A stretch of DNA of 64,000 nucleotides, taken from positions 5,761,841-5,825,840 of the forward strand of contig JAHNZQ020000308.1 in NCBI GenBank assembly GCA_019155205.2. Reading direction: 5' to 3'. The notes under the pieces are model-generated. The model had not been told where the DNA came from. It made no database searches and was given only the letters and a program-made list of their open reading frames with translations. Every line of letters begins with the position of its first letter. Positions within the stretch are counted from its first letter, which is position 1. Origin of the DNA: Gracilaria vermiculophylla. Its lineage: Eukaryota; Rhodophyta; Florideophyceae; Gracilariales; Gracilariaceae. The translations under genes were made by a program, and so were the position numbers. Shown piece by piece: positions 33,048-44,323 of the stretch.

Positions 33048-35634
33048 AGCTTCTCTTTGCGGCTATAATTCTATCATAGAAGAAATCTATTGAAGAGGAC
33101 AAAGAATGCTTTGGTGTTATTCGTCAACAGTGGATATGGCTGTAACATAACCAGATCCAGGAAAGTATACTAGTGATGGACAAGCAAATCTATATTGTTA
33201 CTCGTCACCTTTTCCGAAGCCAACAGTTTATGGTACTGTGCCTCATGGTATTAGACACCGGTGTAGGTACCTCCTTTTTGGTGTAATTAGACTTATTCTC
33301 GAAATGGCGGTCCCGTGTTTTCTGAGGAACGACAAGTGATCTTTCTGACACGAAAGGCAACCAGTTATGAACGTTGTGAACTATCGACGCATTCGTTTGG
33401 TTGGGATCCTTAAGCGTGAAACTCGACTTTATTGTGTGTCAGTCGCTTGGTGCTCCAGTTATACTGGTATGTGACTCTTGCGATCGATTTGTCGACGGCA
33501 CTATGCAGCCCCAAAAGGTGTGCTGAATGAAAAGATAGATTTTCTGTTCCCATCGTATGCTCCGATATGAAGTCTGCTTCACAGAAGCGGGTGCCGCTTT
33601 CTGCTGCGCATGATGCAGACCCGATTCCCGGAAGTCTACGAAGCTTCGCGTAGCTTTTAAATCCATATACCGGCAGGAACACAATCCGTTGTGGACGTTA
33701 AAACCCTGTTACTTAATTAATGGGTGGTCTAGACTCTTTTCTAATCGTAAAATAAGTGCCAGTGAACCAAGGCTTACAAGATTCTACCTGTGACGCCGGA
33801 TACCAGGTTTCAGATTCCGGTTGATAAACTTGGCATCATCCCCCAATTTTCGATGAAAACCTATTTCATTGGCTCCGTCATCACATACCCGCGTGGAATG
33901 CTCTATGCTAATATTATAACGACCGGAACACTCGAAAGTATCGCAATTAACAAGAACGCATCAAGAATCGATGCTGTGTCTCACGGTAAGAAGTGATACC
34001 TCAAGCCTACGAGCGATAGAATTCAACCAACGCATGGTAAAGAACGAGGAGTGCGAGGGAATATCGCACAATTACAAGCTTCGCTGCTGTAAACACTAAA
34101 AAGAAGATCCAGAAATTTGATCTCGGACATGTTCAGGATTTGCATCGCAAACCTTTCCGTCTCATGCTGCTTAAATGTATCAAAATTCGAGACGGCTCCC
34201 TCGAGGAGATCACTGCAACAAGGCACCGCATCAAGCTACAACTCGGCGTTAGTCCATTGACGCAAAACCCCTACAGGGCAGATCATATGGAACAGTATGA
34301 AAGTCAGTCCTAAGTAAAAGTGATGCTCCACACAGGAGAAGGTGCGTCCCATTGGTCTGAACAGGCATTTTTCGTTGTAATAGCCCTGAAGATGGACAAA
34401 ACGTAGAGGTTTTGCGTCAAATACCAGCGGCCCAAGGACGTGAACGTACTTGATGCGTACCCCATATACCGTATGGGCTAGTGTGCTGACTCGTTTAAGA
34501 GCGTCACCGTATACACGGCGTTAAATGCAAACTAAGGAGATTGAAAAGCCTTCCTTTGGGAAGAGGATCGCAAAACAATCGCGTTTCTACACCATTCTGG
34601 CTCTTGCCGCTTCCGGTATATGCTTTCTGGGTTTAATAGCGCACACGATACGTTTCGGCGGGCTCTTGACATACTGTTTTCCAGCATCAAATGGCAGACG
34701 TGTCTCGTATACCCGGATGGTATTACAAATCTCCCAGATAATCTACACGTCTATTTGTATCCATTAGTGGGAAGTCATGAGTATATAATGGGATGATGGC
34801 ACTAACCTCATATTGAGAAAGTGCGAATTCTTCACATATACCGTAAAGCATCTGCAGCACGTTAGTCGTCCTAGACGCTGCCCAATTGAGGGAGCTCCCA
34901 TCAAATAAATTTCTTGCGTTCATTCTACTCCATCGCATCATCGAATCATTGTCTCCATTTTTTTCGGTTTAAAGCAGGTCAGAAATAGTAAAACATTTGT
35001 TCTTATAAATTAAAGATAGTGTAAGACAGTAAAATATTATACTTCCAATTTACTTAATGATTTTCTAAAACAGAAGTTTAGTATAAAATTTCCAATTCTT
35101 TTTGCTTTATGACCTCTAGCAACAAGTCAAAAATTTTATAGTATAGTTTGCGATTATATGCTTCCAGAATAGTCGACCAAGCAACCCGTAGAGATTCAAT
35201 CAATCCCTCCTTGTTCTTAAATTGGCGGTTTTTAGTGTACATAGCCCTTGATGACGTCCCCCAAATATTTATGGTACTTCTTAAATCTGGTCTTTTGCGG
35301 GCCTATCTAAAACCGTTACATGTTCTCCAGAAAACCAGTTTTCATATTTTTTAGATCTACTCAATAAAAATCCATGTTGATGACAAATTCAAACTTTGTC
35401 CAATTTTTCTGGAGCAAACGTCAATAAATCTTCTTTCATAATACTGCTAAAAATGACAGGATTTTATATTTTTTTCTACTCAAGAAAATTGTGGAAAGCA
35501 ATAGTAGGAAATGCATCCCCAAATTATATTGTAACCTTCACTATTAAGACGTTTTTGAAAAATAAAAATATTTCTATATAAAATAATGTCAGAATTGATA
35601 TAAACCATCTGTCTCTTTTTGAGAGAACTTTTTT
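33048..35634. other. Intergenic, weak ORFs only
   Basis: It includes a plus ORF at 34525-34767 (80 aa) with one clear membrane segment (FYTILALAASGICFLGLIAH), and 33410-33684 minus with overlapping frames. Neither is recognised. From 34970 the DNA is strongly AT-rich. Confidence 0.35.
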
Positions 35635-35715
35635 TGTTGGTTTAAACAGATGAGCTATATTCGCTTTACTCTCTTGCGATACAGGGCGTACAGTTCACAA
35701 TTTGAAGTATCAACA
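35635..35715 (-). repeat. TRIM 3' LTR
   Basis: 81 bp, TGTTGG...TCAACA. Aligns with 35866-35945. Confidence 0.8.
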
Positions 35716-35850
35716 TGCTCCCTCGCCTTGTACTTCCTTACAGAACGAGAGCTCAAGCTTACAGTAGACGCTTTTGACTACTGTTGTACACATGTACAAT
35801 TTTCAGGCTCAAGTCACTTCTGGGAATTGAACCAAGGGTCCTAGCGTTTA

Positions 35851-35865
35851 GCTGGGCCTATAACC
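35851..35865 (-). promoter_or_regulatory. TRIM primer-binding site
   Basis: Minus strand GGTTATAGGCCCAGC, one base different from the copia-type GGTTATGGGCCCAG half-tRNA-iMet site. Confidence 0.7.
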
Positions 35866-35945
35866 TGTTGGTTTAAACATATGAACTATATGCGCTATAC
35901 TCTCTTGTGACACAGGCGTACAGTTCTCAATTTGAACTATAAACA
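35866..35945 (-). repeat. TRIM 5' LTR
   Basis: 80 bp, TGTTGG...TAAACA. Shares CTCTCTTGTGACA and GCGTACAGTTC with the solo LTR at 57145. Confidence 0.8.
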
Positions 35946-36957
35946 CTTTTTATCACTAAAACCCACCTTTTACCAGTTCGGAGCGGTCCATTTTCAATGT
36001 TAATTGGCAAAGTTCTCCCCTAAAACTGTATGTTCTTACTTTATCATCAAGTCGGGTTGCACTTGCTTCAAATCTAAGTATAGAACCTCATATAATATTT
36101 TATAAATTCTTCGAACAGTAGTAGGAAGTTTATAGTCCTTTTTTATGCCTTTAGCGGATAAATTCTCAAATGTCGCAAGTCGAACGATTGCTCTTGTGAC
36201 AGTTGAAGAAACGTTTTTATGCTTGGATTGAAATGGTCGTTCCTAAGCAATATGGGGACAATTTAAGAAGTTTCAAATAACAAATCGAGAGTATTCCTAT
36301 GAAATATTGAACCACACATGACATTGTCATGTTGATATGATCATAATTGCTTCATGTACTGTTTGCTAATTTAAGTGACATACGTACACGACTGTAATCA
36401 TGTTTGAGTAATTATTGTGGTTCGAAACTACATGTTAGACGCTGAACTGCAGAAGCCAAATAAACTGACGACATCAAGCATCAAGCAATTCGGCATCATT
36501 CCTACATCTTGTACATTCGCGCAACTCACGCCTGCCGTGCCATTAAGCCTTCGCTCGTCCATGCGGACCTTAGCGACACACCCTACACTACCGCGCAGCT
36601 ACGACTGTGGTTCGAACTCCCTGACAATTGATAGTTTTAACTTTTATCGGTCCTTTTTGACCAACTGTGACAATTATAGCTACGCAATATGTCCGGCACC
36701 AACATTCATTCCGATAATTCTAATCCCACTGAAGTTGGGACTCTGGATCAAAATATTCTGCACATTACTGCCTAGGTACATTACAAGCAGCCTGCAATTT
36801 CCACCCAACAAGCTCACAATCTTGAGCCTTTTTCTGCAAATGCAAGTGTAGCACAAAAGGCCGCATGCACCGATGTGGTTGAGTTGTACTGCGAAGAAAC
36901 GCTGGGAGCGTTAAAGGAATCTGGATTCACTAGTGAAGCTCTTTGGATCGCGTGCAC
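35946..36957. other. Intergenic, unrecognised ORF at 36417-36851
   Basis: The plus-strand ORF has 144 codons, is rich in Thr, Ser, Pro and Ile, and shows no motif. In another frame 36840-36950 reads DVVELYCEETLGALKESGF, which looks more protein-like, suggesting a frame-shifted relic. Not recognised. Confidence 0.3.
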
Positions 36958-37154
36958 CGCAGGTCTCACTACTGTGGTAATTCCCTGTACCAATTAACTA
37001 ACCTAAATCTAATTTCTACCGTTCCTCAATGGTGATGAAGCATACGTGGGCCGAATAATGCACCACGCGGCTCAGATAATAAAAAACGAACCCTCTTTAG
37101 GAACATCCCTTCGTAAATCCACATGACAATATCAACTTAGGATTGGCTGTACTG
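36958..37154 (-). mobile_element. LTR fragment of gypsy family B
   Basis: Corresponds to the right part of the gypsy B LTR: GCAGGTCTCACTACTGTGGTA, then TTTCTACCGT, TGGGCCGAATAATGCACCA and the end GGCTGTACTGG. Truncated on the left. No partner LTR is nearby. Confidence 0.75.
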
Positions 37155-38734
37155 GAATCATCACAGGAAGTAGCACCGTCGAAGTCAAATAAAGCTTTCA
37201 ATTACAAGACAATTTCCAATAAAACTGGTGTCGTTTTTACAAAAACCACAAATCGAAATCATAACCAAATCTCGAAAATTCACGATAATTTCAAAACCTT
37301 CTACTTCAAAAACTTCCACGTTTATATCGGCGGTTTTATGCTTCGGTCGGGGCGGCCACAGCGTCCAGAACGATAGCAATGCTTCCAGTGAAAGGAATAG
37401 GATGTAGGTAGACGGTAGGGTGAACAAAATTTTACTTGAGATTTAGGAAAGCCTCTGTTAATCGAAGGCACCACGCTTTTATAAAGACTTTATATTCTCC
37501 CCCATGGAAAATCTAGAACGAAGTTGCAAGTTGTCCAGCACAGAAAGCGAAGCTGGACAGCTTTCAGATAATTCTAGTGACGTCAATGAATTATTTTTCT
37601 ACGTCCTACTACACAAATAAAATGTAACTTGCAAACAGGTCGTCACACTTTGGTCCACATCTGATTTGGAGTCCATATGAATTCCCTGAAATATGTAATT
37701 ATCAAACAATTTTCCAAGCACGTATACATATAAAAATATAGAAAAACCATTTGGCGGTAGAGAAGCATCCGATTTCAGGCCGTAGAATTTAGGTTTTTCA
37801 CAAAAAGACTATGCCATTCTGCAGTGTTTCCTTAAAAGCGGATTTCTTGTTTAAAAACATTCTGGCGCCTTTAGAAAAACGTGAAGTCAGTGAAATTTAA
37901 AATATGTTAGAATATTGCTATTGTAGAATCTAGTGTGTCGTTTTGATCGACGTAAAAGTTGTACTTTTCAATGGAAAAAGAATTCTCAAACTTCATAAAG
38001 AGTCTCTTAAATAAGGACCAAATCATGCAAGACATTTTTCCTGAAAGTTCCCTTTTACAACTTTTTTAGCGGTAATTAAGGTCAAAAACAAAATACTGCG
38101 AGCAAAAAATAAATATCTCCGCATTAACTTTAATTTTTATTTTCTGGATTCAACTGCAAATGTAACCTTCCATATTAACTGATCTGTTTTCTAGATAAAA
38201 ATCGTCAATTTAGGAAGCTTTTCCAAGCAATTTTTAAAGGAAAATTATTCGTAGACTGAAGTTTATGAAGTATTTCGTTTATCAGGTTTATCAGGTTTAT
38301 AGAAGAAATGGTAAACTGCGAAAGTTTATCTTAACGTTCTAAACATTGGGCTGCAAGAACGTTCAGAAGCTTGTTTACTACACTTGTTGTAGTCGGTGCT
38401 ATTTAGAGCAAACGGAATGCGTTCATTTGTTTGTGGTGAAAATGAATATGCCACTAACCTCTTTGAAGATCATATGTATACACAAGTTCCAACAGAGAAT
38501 AAAAAAGCACAAAGGCTGCCTTACCATCACGAATCTTACATTTGATCTTTCAGAATACTTGGTAGGCACAATTGTAGTTAGATCGTGTGCATTAATTTGT
38601 ATAATAATCAAAATTACAAATACAGCTCAATAAGAAAACATGTATCTGGCAACAAAACGAATACGCAAAAAAGCAAAAAACGCAAATATCTGTAATATGT
38701 GCAAAGAGATCAACATTCTGCATAAGACCTCATG
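37155..38734. other. AT-rich intergenic, nothing recognised
   Basis: Short ORFs only. A short triplication TTTATCAGG lies near 38278-38298. Confidence 0.45.
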
Positions 38735-38736
38735 TA

Positions 38737-40022
38737 CAGTGCGTTTCAAAAATATAGGACAGTGCAAAAGCGCGCCAAAATATGGATTTTTGCCTACTGT
38801 AGCCACCCCCCATCGTTAAAACCCTCAAAAACGCGTTTCAAAAATATAAGACACTTCCAACTCGCGCGTGATTATTTCCACATCATGTTGCTTTCTTTCC
38901 TCAAAAAGACACAAGATCTTATGAAGTAAAAGCTTACAACACAGTATTTCAAATAGTACCTTAGATCAAGGCCATTGTTCTCATTTTTGTACCAGTTTAT
39001 TCAATATTTACTGTAATATAAACATAAAGTTTTATTGATAGCTTAATAATGCTCATCTAAAACAATGAGTATAACTTTTTGCAAGAATATTGTCTTGACA
39101 ATGTGTTTTGCACTCAAAAACCCATGAAAAGAACGAATCGTTTACAAAAAATGAATAAAGTGGTAATAAAAAACGCTTCAAAGTTCTTTCGGTTTATAAA
39201 ACTGAACAACGTTTCCTCTTGAAAGCTGCAAATAAACAACTATTGGTGCCACAGTATGCAATGAGCACTGAAAATAAAGTCAGCTGCAAAAAGAATGCAT
39301 TTGAAAATGAGTAAAACTTTGATTAGGATGAACAACAGTGTTTTACATATTGTTATCATAAGCAACAAACATCAAATAAAATTTGAACACAGATAAGTTT
39401 TATTAGAGCTCATATTATGCTATGTACTGGATTCTAGATGAAAAAAACTACAAATAAATCCTTCTCAGTAAGCATTACAGACTTAAGAAGGCTTTCAAAT
39501 GCTTTAACACAACGTTTTATAAAAGTTTACATATCTTATCAGAAATGTAAACTGGTTTTTCATCAAGATAGCGCCGCCGTTTAGTAGTCTATAGCAATGA
39601 AAAACGTTCTTCGCTTGCTATAGACTAATGCCACGCAGATATTCACGCGTTAGATTTACTTCAACCCTCTTGAAACCGAATAATCTGTACTCGTTAGAAT
39701 GATTTATGGCCATTACAGGCCATTTTGAACAGGTTTTGATTAAAAGAAAAGTATTGGAAATAGCGCGAAAACTATGAATATTTTAATTATGGGACGTTAG
39801 AAAAACGCGATGCAAAAGCGTTGAATTAGTATTGTTTGGTACACAAAAGCAAAAATCATCTACTGAAGAAGGCAAAATGAAGGTTGAAAGGGAAATGTCC
39901 TATGATTTTGAAACGGTTTTTTAACTTGAAGTTTTTTGAAAACTAATTTTGGTAGCACTACAGTACTAAAAACGATGATTTGCATCAAAATGCCAGGTGT
40001 CCTATACTTTTGAAACAGACTG
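38737..40022 (+). mobile_element. Tc1/mariner-like non-autonomous element, complete
   Basis: 1286 bp flanked by TA (38735-38736, 40023-40024). Ends CAGTGCGTTTCAAAAATATA and the inverted CAGTCTGTTTCAAAAGTATA. Each end has a second internal copy of the repeat (38833-38855; 39891-39916 inverted), an IR/DR layout as in some Tc1 family members. No transposase reading frame is visible and the other copy at 17719 also lacks one, so the family is non-autonomous or long dead. Confidence 0.82.
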
Positions 40023-40024
40023 TA

Positions 40025-41055
40025 TTGCGGGGAGTTTTTAATCCTTCAATGAGAACAATGTGAGAGAAACACTGATGTTTTCTCTGTAACAAGCTCCATT
40101 TTTCCTTGTTTGTAAATTTTTGCTTGAAAGCCCTGTTGTTATTACATAACGCTTGGTGTGTCGACGGGGATCAGGAAATCAGTCGTGGCAATATTATTTC
40201 ACAAATATCTGCACGATGACAACAATGTTGGAGAAGCACTGTGTTTTGTGAGTGTGATGACTACATTTTTCGTTGTTTGCATGTCGTTGCTTGGAAGCTC
40301 ATTGGTTCGAGTTGCTTTTAAATGACGAATCGCAACTAGTCAATGACGAGCATACAAATTGAACAGCTTGTCAACAACAGTGTTGTTGGACAAACTGGCC
40401 TGATTCTATACCAGTCCCTCGTTTTCGAGAAAAGCTGCATCGATGGAAATCATCTTTCCTTCAGTGGGATGCCCCCTCTTCACTACTACATTATGTTCAT
40501 CTCAAGCAGTCAAAAGCATTACAGACAGAATTAGCAAAATACTTTACAGCACAGAAGAAGCATTGTTTCATACGAGCGTCGTTTTCGGGGTTTTAAATGC
40601 GGGACGATGTATCTGTCTTCACAGAATGTACCACAAGGTACCACGGATGAACGGATGGCTCTCTCCGTTAGAAGAGGCTTTAAGGCGTCGAAAACTATCA
40701 AAGAGCGCAAAGCTCGTCCGAATCGTTCCAGATTAATGTTTCATACGTAAAATGTAGTGAATGATTTTACTGTATCATCACAACGGTTTCACTGAATCCA
40801 CATTATGAAACTCTTCTTGAATACAGATGTAAACTTTTACACAGTTCTATTGTGGCGCCACCACTGAGACAGGAGATAATTAGCTCTCTGCTTACCATCG
40901 GTTCCATGTTTTCGGCAACGCTTATTTCAGATTTCACGTTTAGTCTGTATCATTACTACCAAATTTATGGCACCTATATGACAAGGTGACGCTTGTTTTG
41001 GAGGAAAACGTAATAGAAATTCAAAGCCACCTCAAAACAACGACCTCCATCATGC
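40025..41055. other. Intergenic, nothing recognised
   Basis: Overlapping short ORFs at 40343-40736 without motifs. No RNA gene was seen. Confidence 0.45.
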
Positions 41056-41063
41056 TATTTAAG
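41056..41063 (+). promoter_or_regulatory. TATA-like box TATTTAAG
   Basis: 93 bp before the protease ATG, the same box and spacing as at 2809. Confidence 0.5.
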
Positions 41064-41148
41064 CTACGCCCGTGACCCAAGAATGCTTCTTGTCTGTCAA
41101 AGATTGAAGTGATACATTTCGATTAGTATTGTACCTCAAAAGAAGAGC

Positions 41149-42354
41149 GTGATTCCCTATATGTTTTCCGAAAGAGTTTCGTTCGCATTTGTTTTGGGGC
41201 TCATGCTCATCATTACCAAGGTCTCATGTCAGGCAATCCGGGGAGCTTTTATAGCCGAGGTAAAAGGAAAATGTACTGGTCCATGCCGCCAGGCCATCCG
41301 GGACTCTCTCTCATTGGACCCAGCCACTTCAGGATGCCGGCCCACAAGGGCTTCTATGATCGGAGATCTCTCTTTTGTGGATATTATCTGTCCTTCTTCT
41401 GTCTCTCTGTCGCAAGTAGGGGTTGCTAACGTTCTGCAATTCGGATCAATTGTGGGAAATGTCAATTTTAATTTGGTGCAACAGGACTTTGTTGTCACCA
41501 CAGCTGCCAACACTACCAATCTGTGGGGCATCGATGAAGCCGATGGCGGTGTGGCAAGGCAAAACGGCAGTATAGTGAGGGATGGATTAAGGACATGCAG
41601 CACTTCAAGCAAAAATGGTGCAGGCGCGAACGTTTGGGTGCTGGACACTGGGTGTACTCCAACTTCGGGAGGATTCTGCGCAGGTTATTACGGAGGATCA
41701 CCTATTTGCAAGGACAATCAAGGGCATGGTACTCATGTTGCAGGGACTGTGAATAGTCCGCTGTACGGCGTCGCCCCATCCGCTGTTCGGAGTTGTGTCA
41801 AAGTTTTGAGCGACAATGGGTCTGGATTGATTTCGACTGTCATAAGGGGCATAGAATTTGCCGTGAACAACAGGGGAGCTTTTGCTAACGGTGATGTCAT
41901 CAATTTATCACTGAGCGGGCCACGGAGTGAACTCTTAAATGACGCAGTATCACAGGCCAAGAGGCTTGGAGTTTTCTTTGCGATTGCAGCTGGAAATAAT
42001 GCTGCAAATGCATGTAACTACTCCCCAGCATCAACCCCCGGCGGTGGTATTTTCTCTATTCAAGCTCACGACATTAATCTGAATCCCGCCAGCTTCACAA
42101 ATTACGCAACCTCAGACATGATATGCACGAGGTTTTCTGCCCCAGGGGTTTCAATTTTGTCTGATGGATTGAGACCTGGGTCAACCAGTAGGTTATCAGG
42201 AACATCTATGGCGTCCGCTCACGTTGCCGGGGTGTTGGCGATCTTGTTGTCTGACGGAAAACGTCCGACAGGAAGACTATTAGGAAACAACACAGAGATA
42301 ATCAGAATCCCTGGTGCTCTCAGTCGACGTACTCTTGGACTTGTTTGCATGTAA
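41149..42354 (+). CDS. Secreted subtilisin-like serine protease (S8A)
   Basis: An intact, intronless 401-residue protein. Residues 1-27 are a signal peptide (FAFVLGLMLIITKVSC, cleavage probably just after). Residues about 30-115 fit a short propeptide. The catalytic domain shows Asp166 in VWVLDTGC, His196 in NQGHGTHVAG, the oxyanion Asn at 283-284 in AIAAGNN and Ser353 in SGTSMASAHVAG, the complete proteinase K/subtilisin triad. The Cys residues suggest disulfides as in proteinase K. It probably acts outside the cell as an endopeptidase. The start at 41149 is the first ATG after the TATA-like box; Met5 (41161) is an alternative. Confidence 0.93.
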   Translation: MIPYMFSERVSFAFVLGLMLIITKVSCQAIRGAFIAEVKGKCTGPCRQAIRDSLSLDPATSGCRPTRASMIGDLSFVDIICPSSVSLSQVGVANVLQFGSIVGNVNFNLVQQDFVVTTAANTTNLWGIDEADGGVARQNGSIVRDGLRTCSTSSKNGAGANVWVLDTGCTPTSGGFCAGYYGGSPICKDNQGHGTHVAGTVNSPLYGVAPSAVRSCVKVLSDNGSGLISTVIRGIEFAVNNRGAFANGDVINLSLSGPRSELLNDAVSQAKRLGVFFAIAAGNNAANACNYSPASTPGGGIFSIQAHDINLNPASFTNYATSDMICTRFSAPGVSILSDGLRPGSTSRLSGTSMASAHVAGVLAILLSDGKRPTGRLLGNNTEIIRIPGALSRRTLGLVCM

Positions 42355-42553
42355 GCAAAGTGGGCCATGATCTAAATGGTATCCGGCAATTCAATACTAG
42401 CAATGAAAATTGGTGAATGGGTTGGCAGTTATCAGTTTCATATTGCATATGATATAGAGGTTTATGATAAAGTAGAAAATAATAATCAGAGTATCAGCAT
42501 GTTTTAAAGTTTTGATGGTTGCGATGATTTCTCATGCTTTCTATCTTGTAATC

Positions 42554-42559
42554 AATAAA
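42554..42559 (+). terminator. Polyadenylation signal AATAAA
   Basis: AATAAA 200 bp after the protease stop, a plausible 3' end signal. Confidence 0.35.
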
Positions 42560-43762
42560 GATGGCAAGAAATCAATTTTTTCAGCGTCACTTTATTTCCT
42601 TAAGCTCAGAATTCGTTCTTCTGTTGATATCATCCTTATCATTCCCACCTCTTGAAGTATGGATCGACATTCAAGAGAAAAAACTTCCACTTCACTGCCA
42701 ACTTTCTGCAACACAATTATTGCATTCAATTCCAAACTTGGTCTACGTCGAAATTGTAGTGTCAGCGAGCTGCAGATCGAAGACGGTATCAGTACTTTGA
42801 CATCTCCATTACTCTGCCTTCGGCATCCATATGAGCGGCCATAGATCAGGTGGTAACCACCGTGAGTTCTTTTCCCCGAAGACCGTGACCCCGGGTTCTT
42901 GTCTTTGCATGGCCTCTTCCCCTAGTTCACTATAGAAATGAAAATCTTTTTCGAGTGCAAGCTGAAGTAAGAGATCGGGTCTGTGTCACCTTGGGTTTCC
43001 CCGTTGGCCAGGATAAGCGGGGCAGAAGAGGAAGTCAAATTGCGGGTGGAAGTATTTGCTGCGGCGCCTATTGCGCACGGAAAGATTCGCGTAAGCTCAA
43101 AGGTCATTTGAGAACGCCCTTGATATCTGTTCCTCCAGCCTACTATTGCATACCAATCGAGAATTTTCTACTATGAAACGTCTTCCTTGCGATTAACTAA
43201 AATCATCGACAAAGCATTGAGGGAAGCACTTTCACGTGTTTCCAGAGACGCCCACTCTTTGAAGAACTAGGAAGGGTACAGAGTTTATTTTGCAACGGAT
43301 TTTTTGCTAAGTCATCCAAAACTGGGGATCAAAACCATTTTAGGAAATGCAGAAAAGTTGTCAGTAGCTTTTTAGATCAGTTTTAAATAATAGTAAGCGC
43401 CCAGAATCGATAAATCGACGCCTCAACCCTCAAATTTACTAATAGCTCGGACCGCAATGCAGCATGAATCTGTTCCCGCGTGATGGTTGAAAGCTGCTTG
43501 GGTTTCTGCAACGGCCACAACACTATCCAAAAGGTCTTCCAAGCGGTTCAGTCCGAATGCTCTTCACAGCGTTTTCACCCACCTTTCTCAAATTTCGAAC
43601 TACGTGTTCTTCTCTTTCTGGACTCCAGCCATCTGGAAGTATTGCTATGGCTCATTCTCGAATGTGGTATGTTCTCCGCATAAGGTCTTCTGTTTCGTGG
43701 AATACCAAGCGAGAGAAGCAACCATGAAAAAGAAACAGATTATCGTCTGACGAAGTTTACAC
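42560..43762. other. Intergenic, nothing recognised
   Basis: Small ORFs in conflicting frames with no motif. No repeat was recognised. Confidence 0.45.
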
Positions 43763-43981
43763 TCAAACACCTCTTCTGCGACATTCGTAGCAAATGCCGA
43801 GAGAATCGAAGCAGCAGTCGAGATAGGCTCTTGAACAAGGTATTAATAAGCTTATTTTATATACCCCATCTGTTATTATGTGTAACACAAATAGAGGCAC
43901 TGCGACACATAGAACCACAAAGACACTCCACAAGCCACACTGTCGCCAAATACTGTCGTGAAGACAGCCTTCGAGCTCCAT
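43763..43981 (-). pseudogene. Small Cys-rich peptide, degenerate paralogue
   Basis: A 72-codon minus ORF with a hydrophobic segment (LWSVFVVLCVAVPLFVLHII). Its second half, IITDGVYKIS then SRAYLDCCFDSLGICYECRR, matches the neighbouring frame at 44024-44323 (LITAGGY, SSAYLDCCYD). The N-terminal half does not align well, so this copy is probably rearranged or a relic. Function unknown; a membrane-associated or secreted peptide is possible. Confidence 0.4.
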
Positions 43982-44023
43982 TTTTATAGAGAATTGAATC
44001 GCATAAGGTATTGTCAGTATAAG

Positions 44024-44323
44024 CTAGATTTGTGATCGCAGCACATTATCTACAAATAACGACATAGAGTCCGCTGTTCTTCCACGAAAATCAGCCCGAC
44101 TCTGTTTCAAATCGTAACAGCAGTCGAGATAAGCGCTTGAGATTGAGCCTCTTCAATATCCTCCAGCTGTTATGAGGCGTCTCAATGGGGTATGTGATGA
44201 TGTGCGATTACGACTTATTTCGAGTTCGACTCCATCTGGGATTGCAGACGCTGGCTTTACCTCTCGCAGAGCAAACAAAGCCACAAGCATAAAGAGGAAA
44301 TAAGAAAATCTAGCCATCGTCAT
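44024..44323 (-). pseudogene. Small secreted peptide gene with one in-frame stop
   Basis: A minus-strand frame of 99 codons plus TAG, start ATG at 44323 (an alternative in-frame Met two codons later). Residues 1-27 form a convincing signal peptide (ARFSYFLFMLVALFAL, cleavage near PASA). The mature part starts IPDGVELEISRNR. Codon 57 is TGA, after which the same frame continues with SSAYLDCCYDLKQSRADFRG to 44024. Either the 56-residue form is the real product or the gene is recently dead. The neighbouring copy supports the longer form. No family recognised. Confidence 0.45.

Larger units (their letters stand above)
35635..35945 (-). mobile_element. TRIM, 311-bp miniature LTR retrotransposon
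   Basis: Two direct repeats (81 and 80 bp) with TGTT...AACA ends enclose 150 bp. On the minus strand the left inner edge of the 5' LTR is followed at once by GGTTATAGGCCCAGC, a tRNA-iMet anticodon-arm primer site. The other LTR is preceded by a purine run (GGCGAGGGAGCA). There is no coding capacity. Flanks are CTTTTTT and CTTTTTA, compatible with a short TSD. Confidence 0.8.

Noticed and set aside
41229..41648. 139-aa minus-strand ORF
   Set aside because: Antisense to the subtilisin-like gene, which has a complete catalytic triad.
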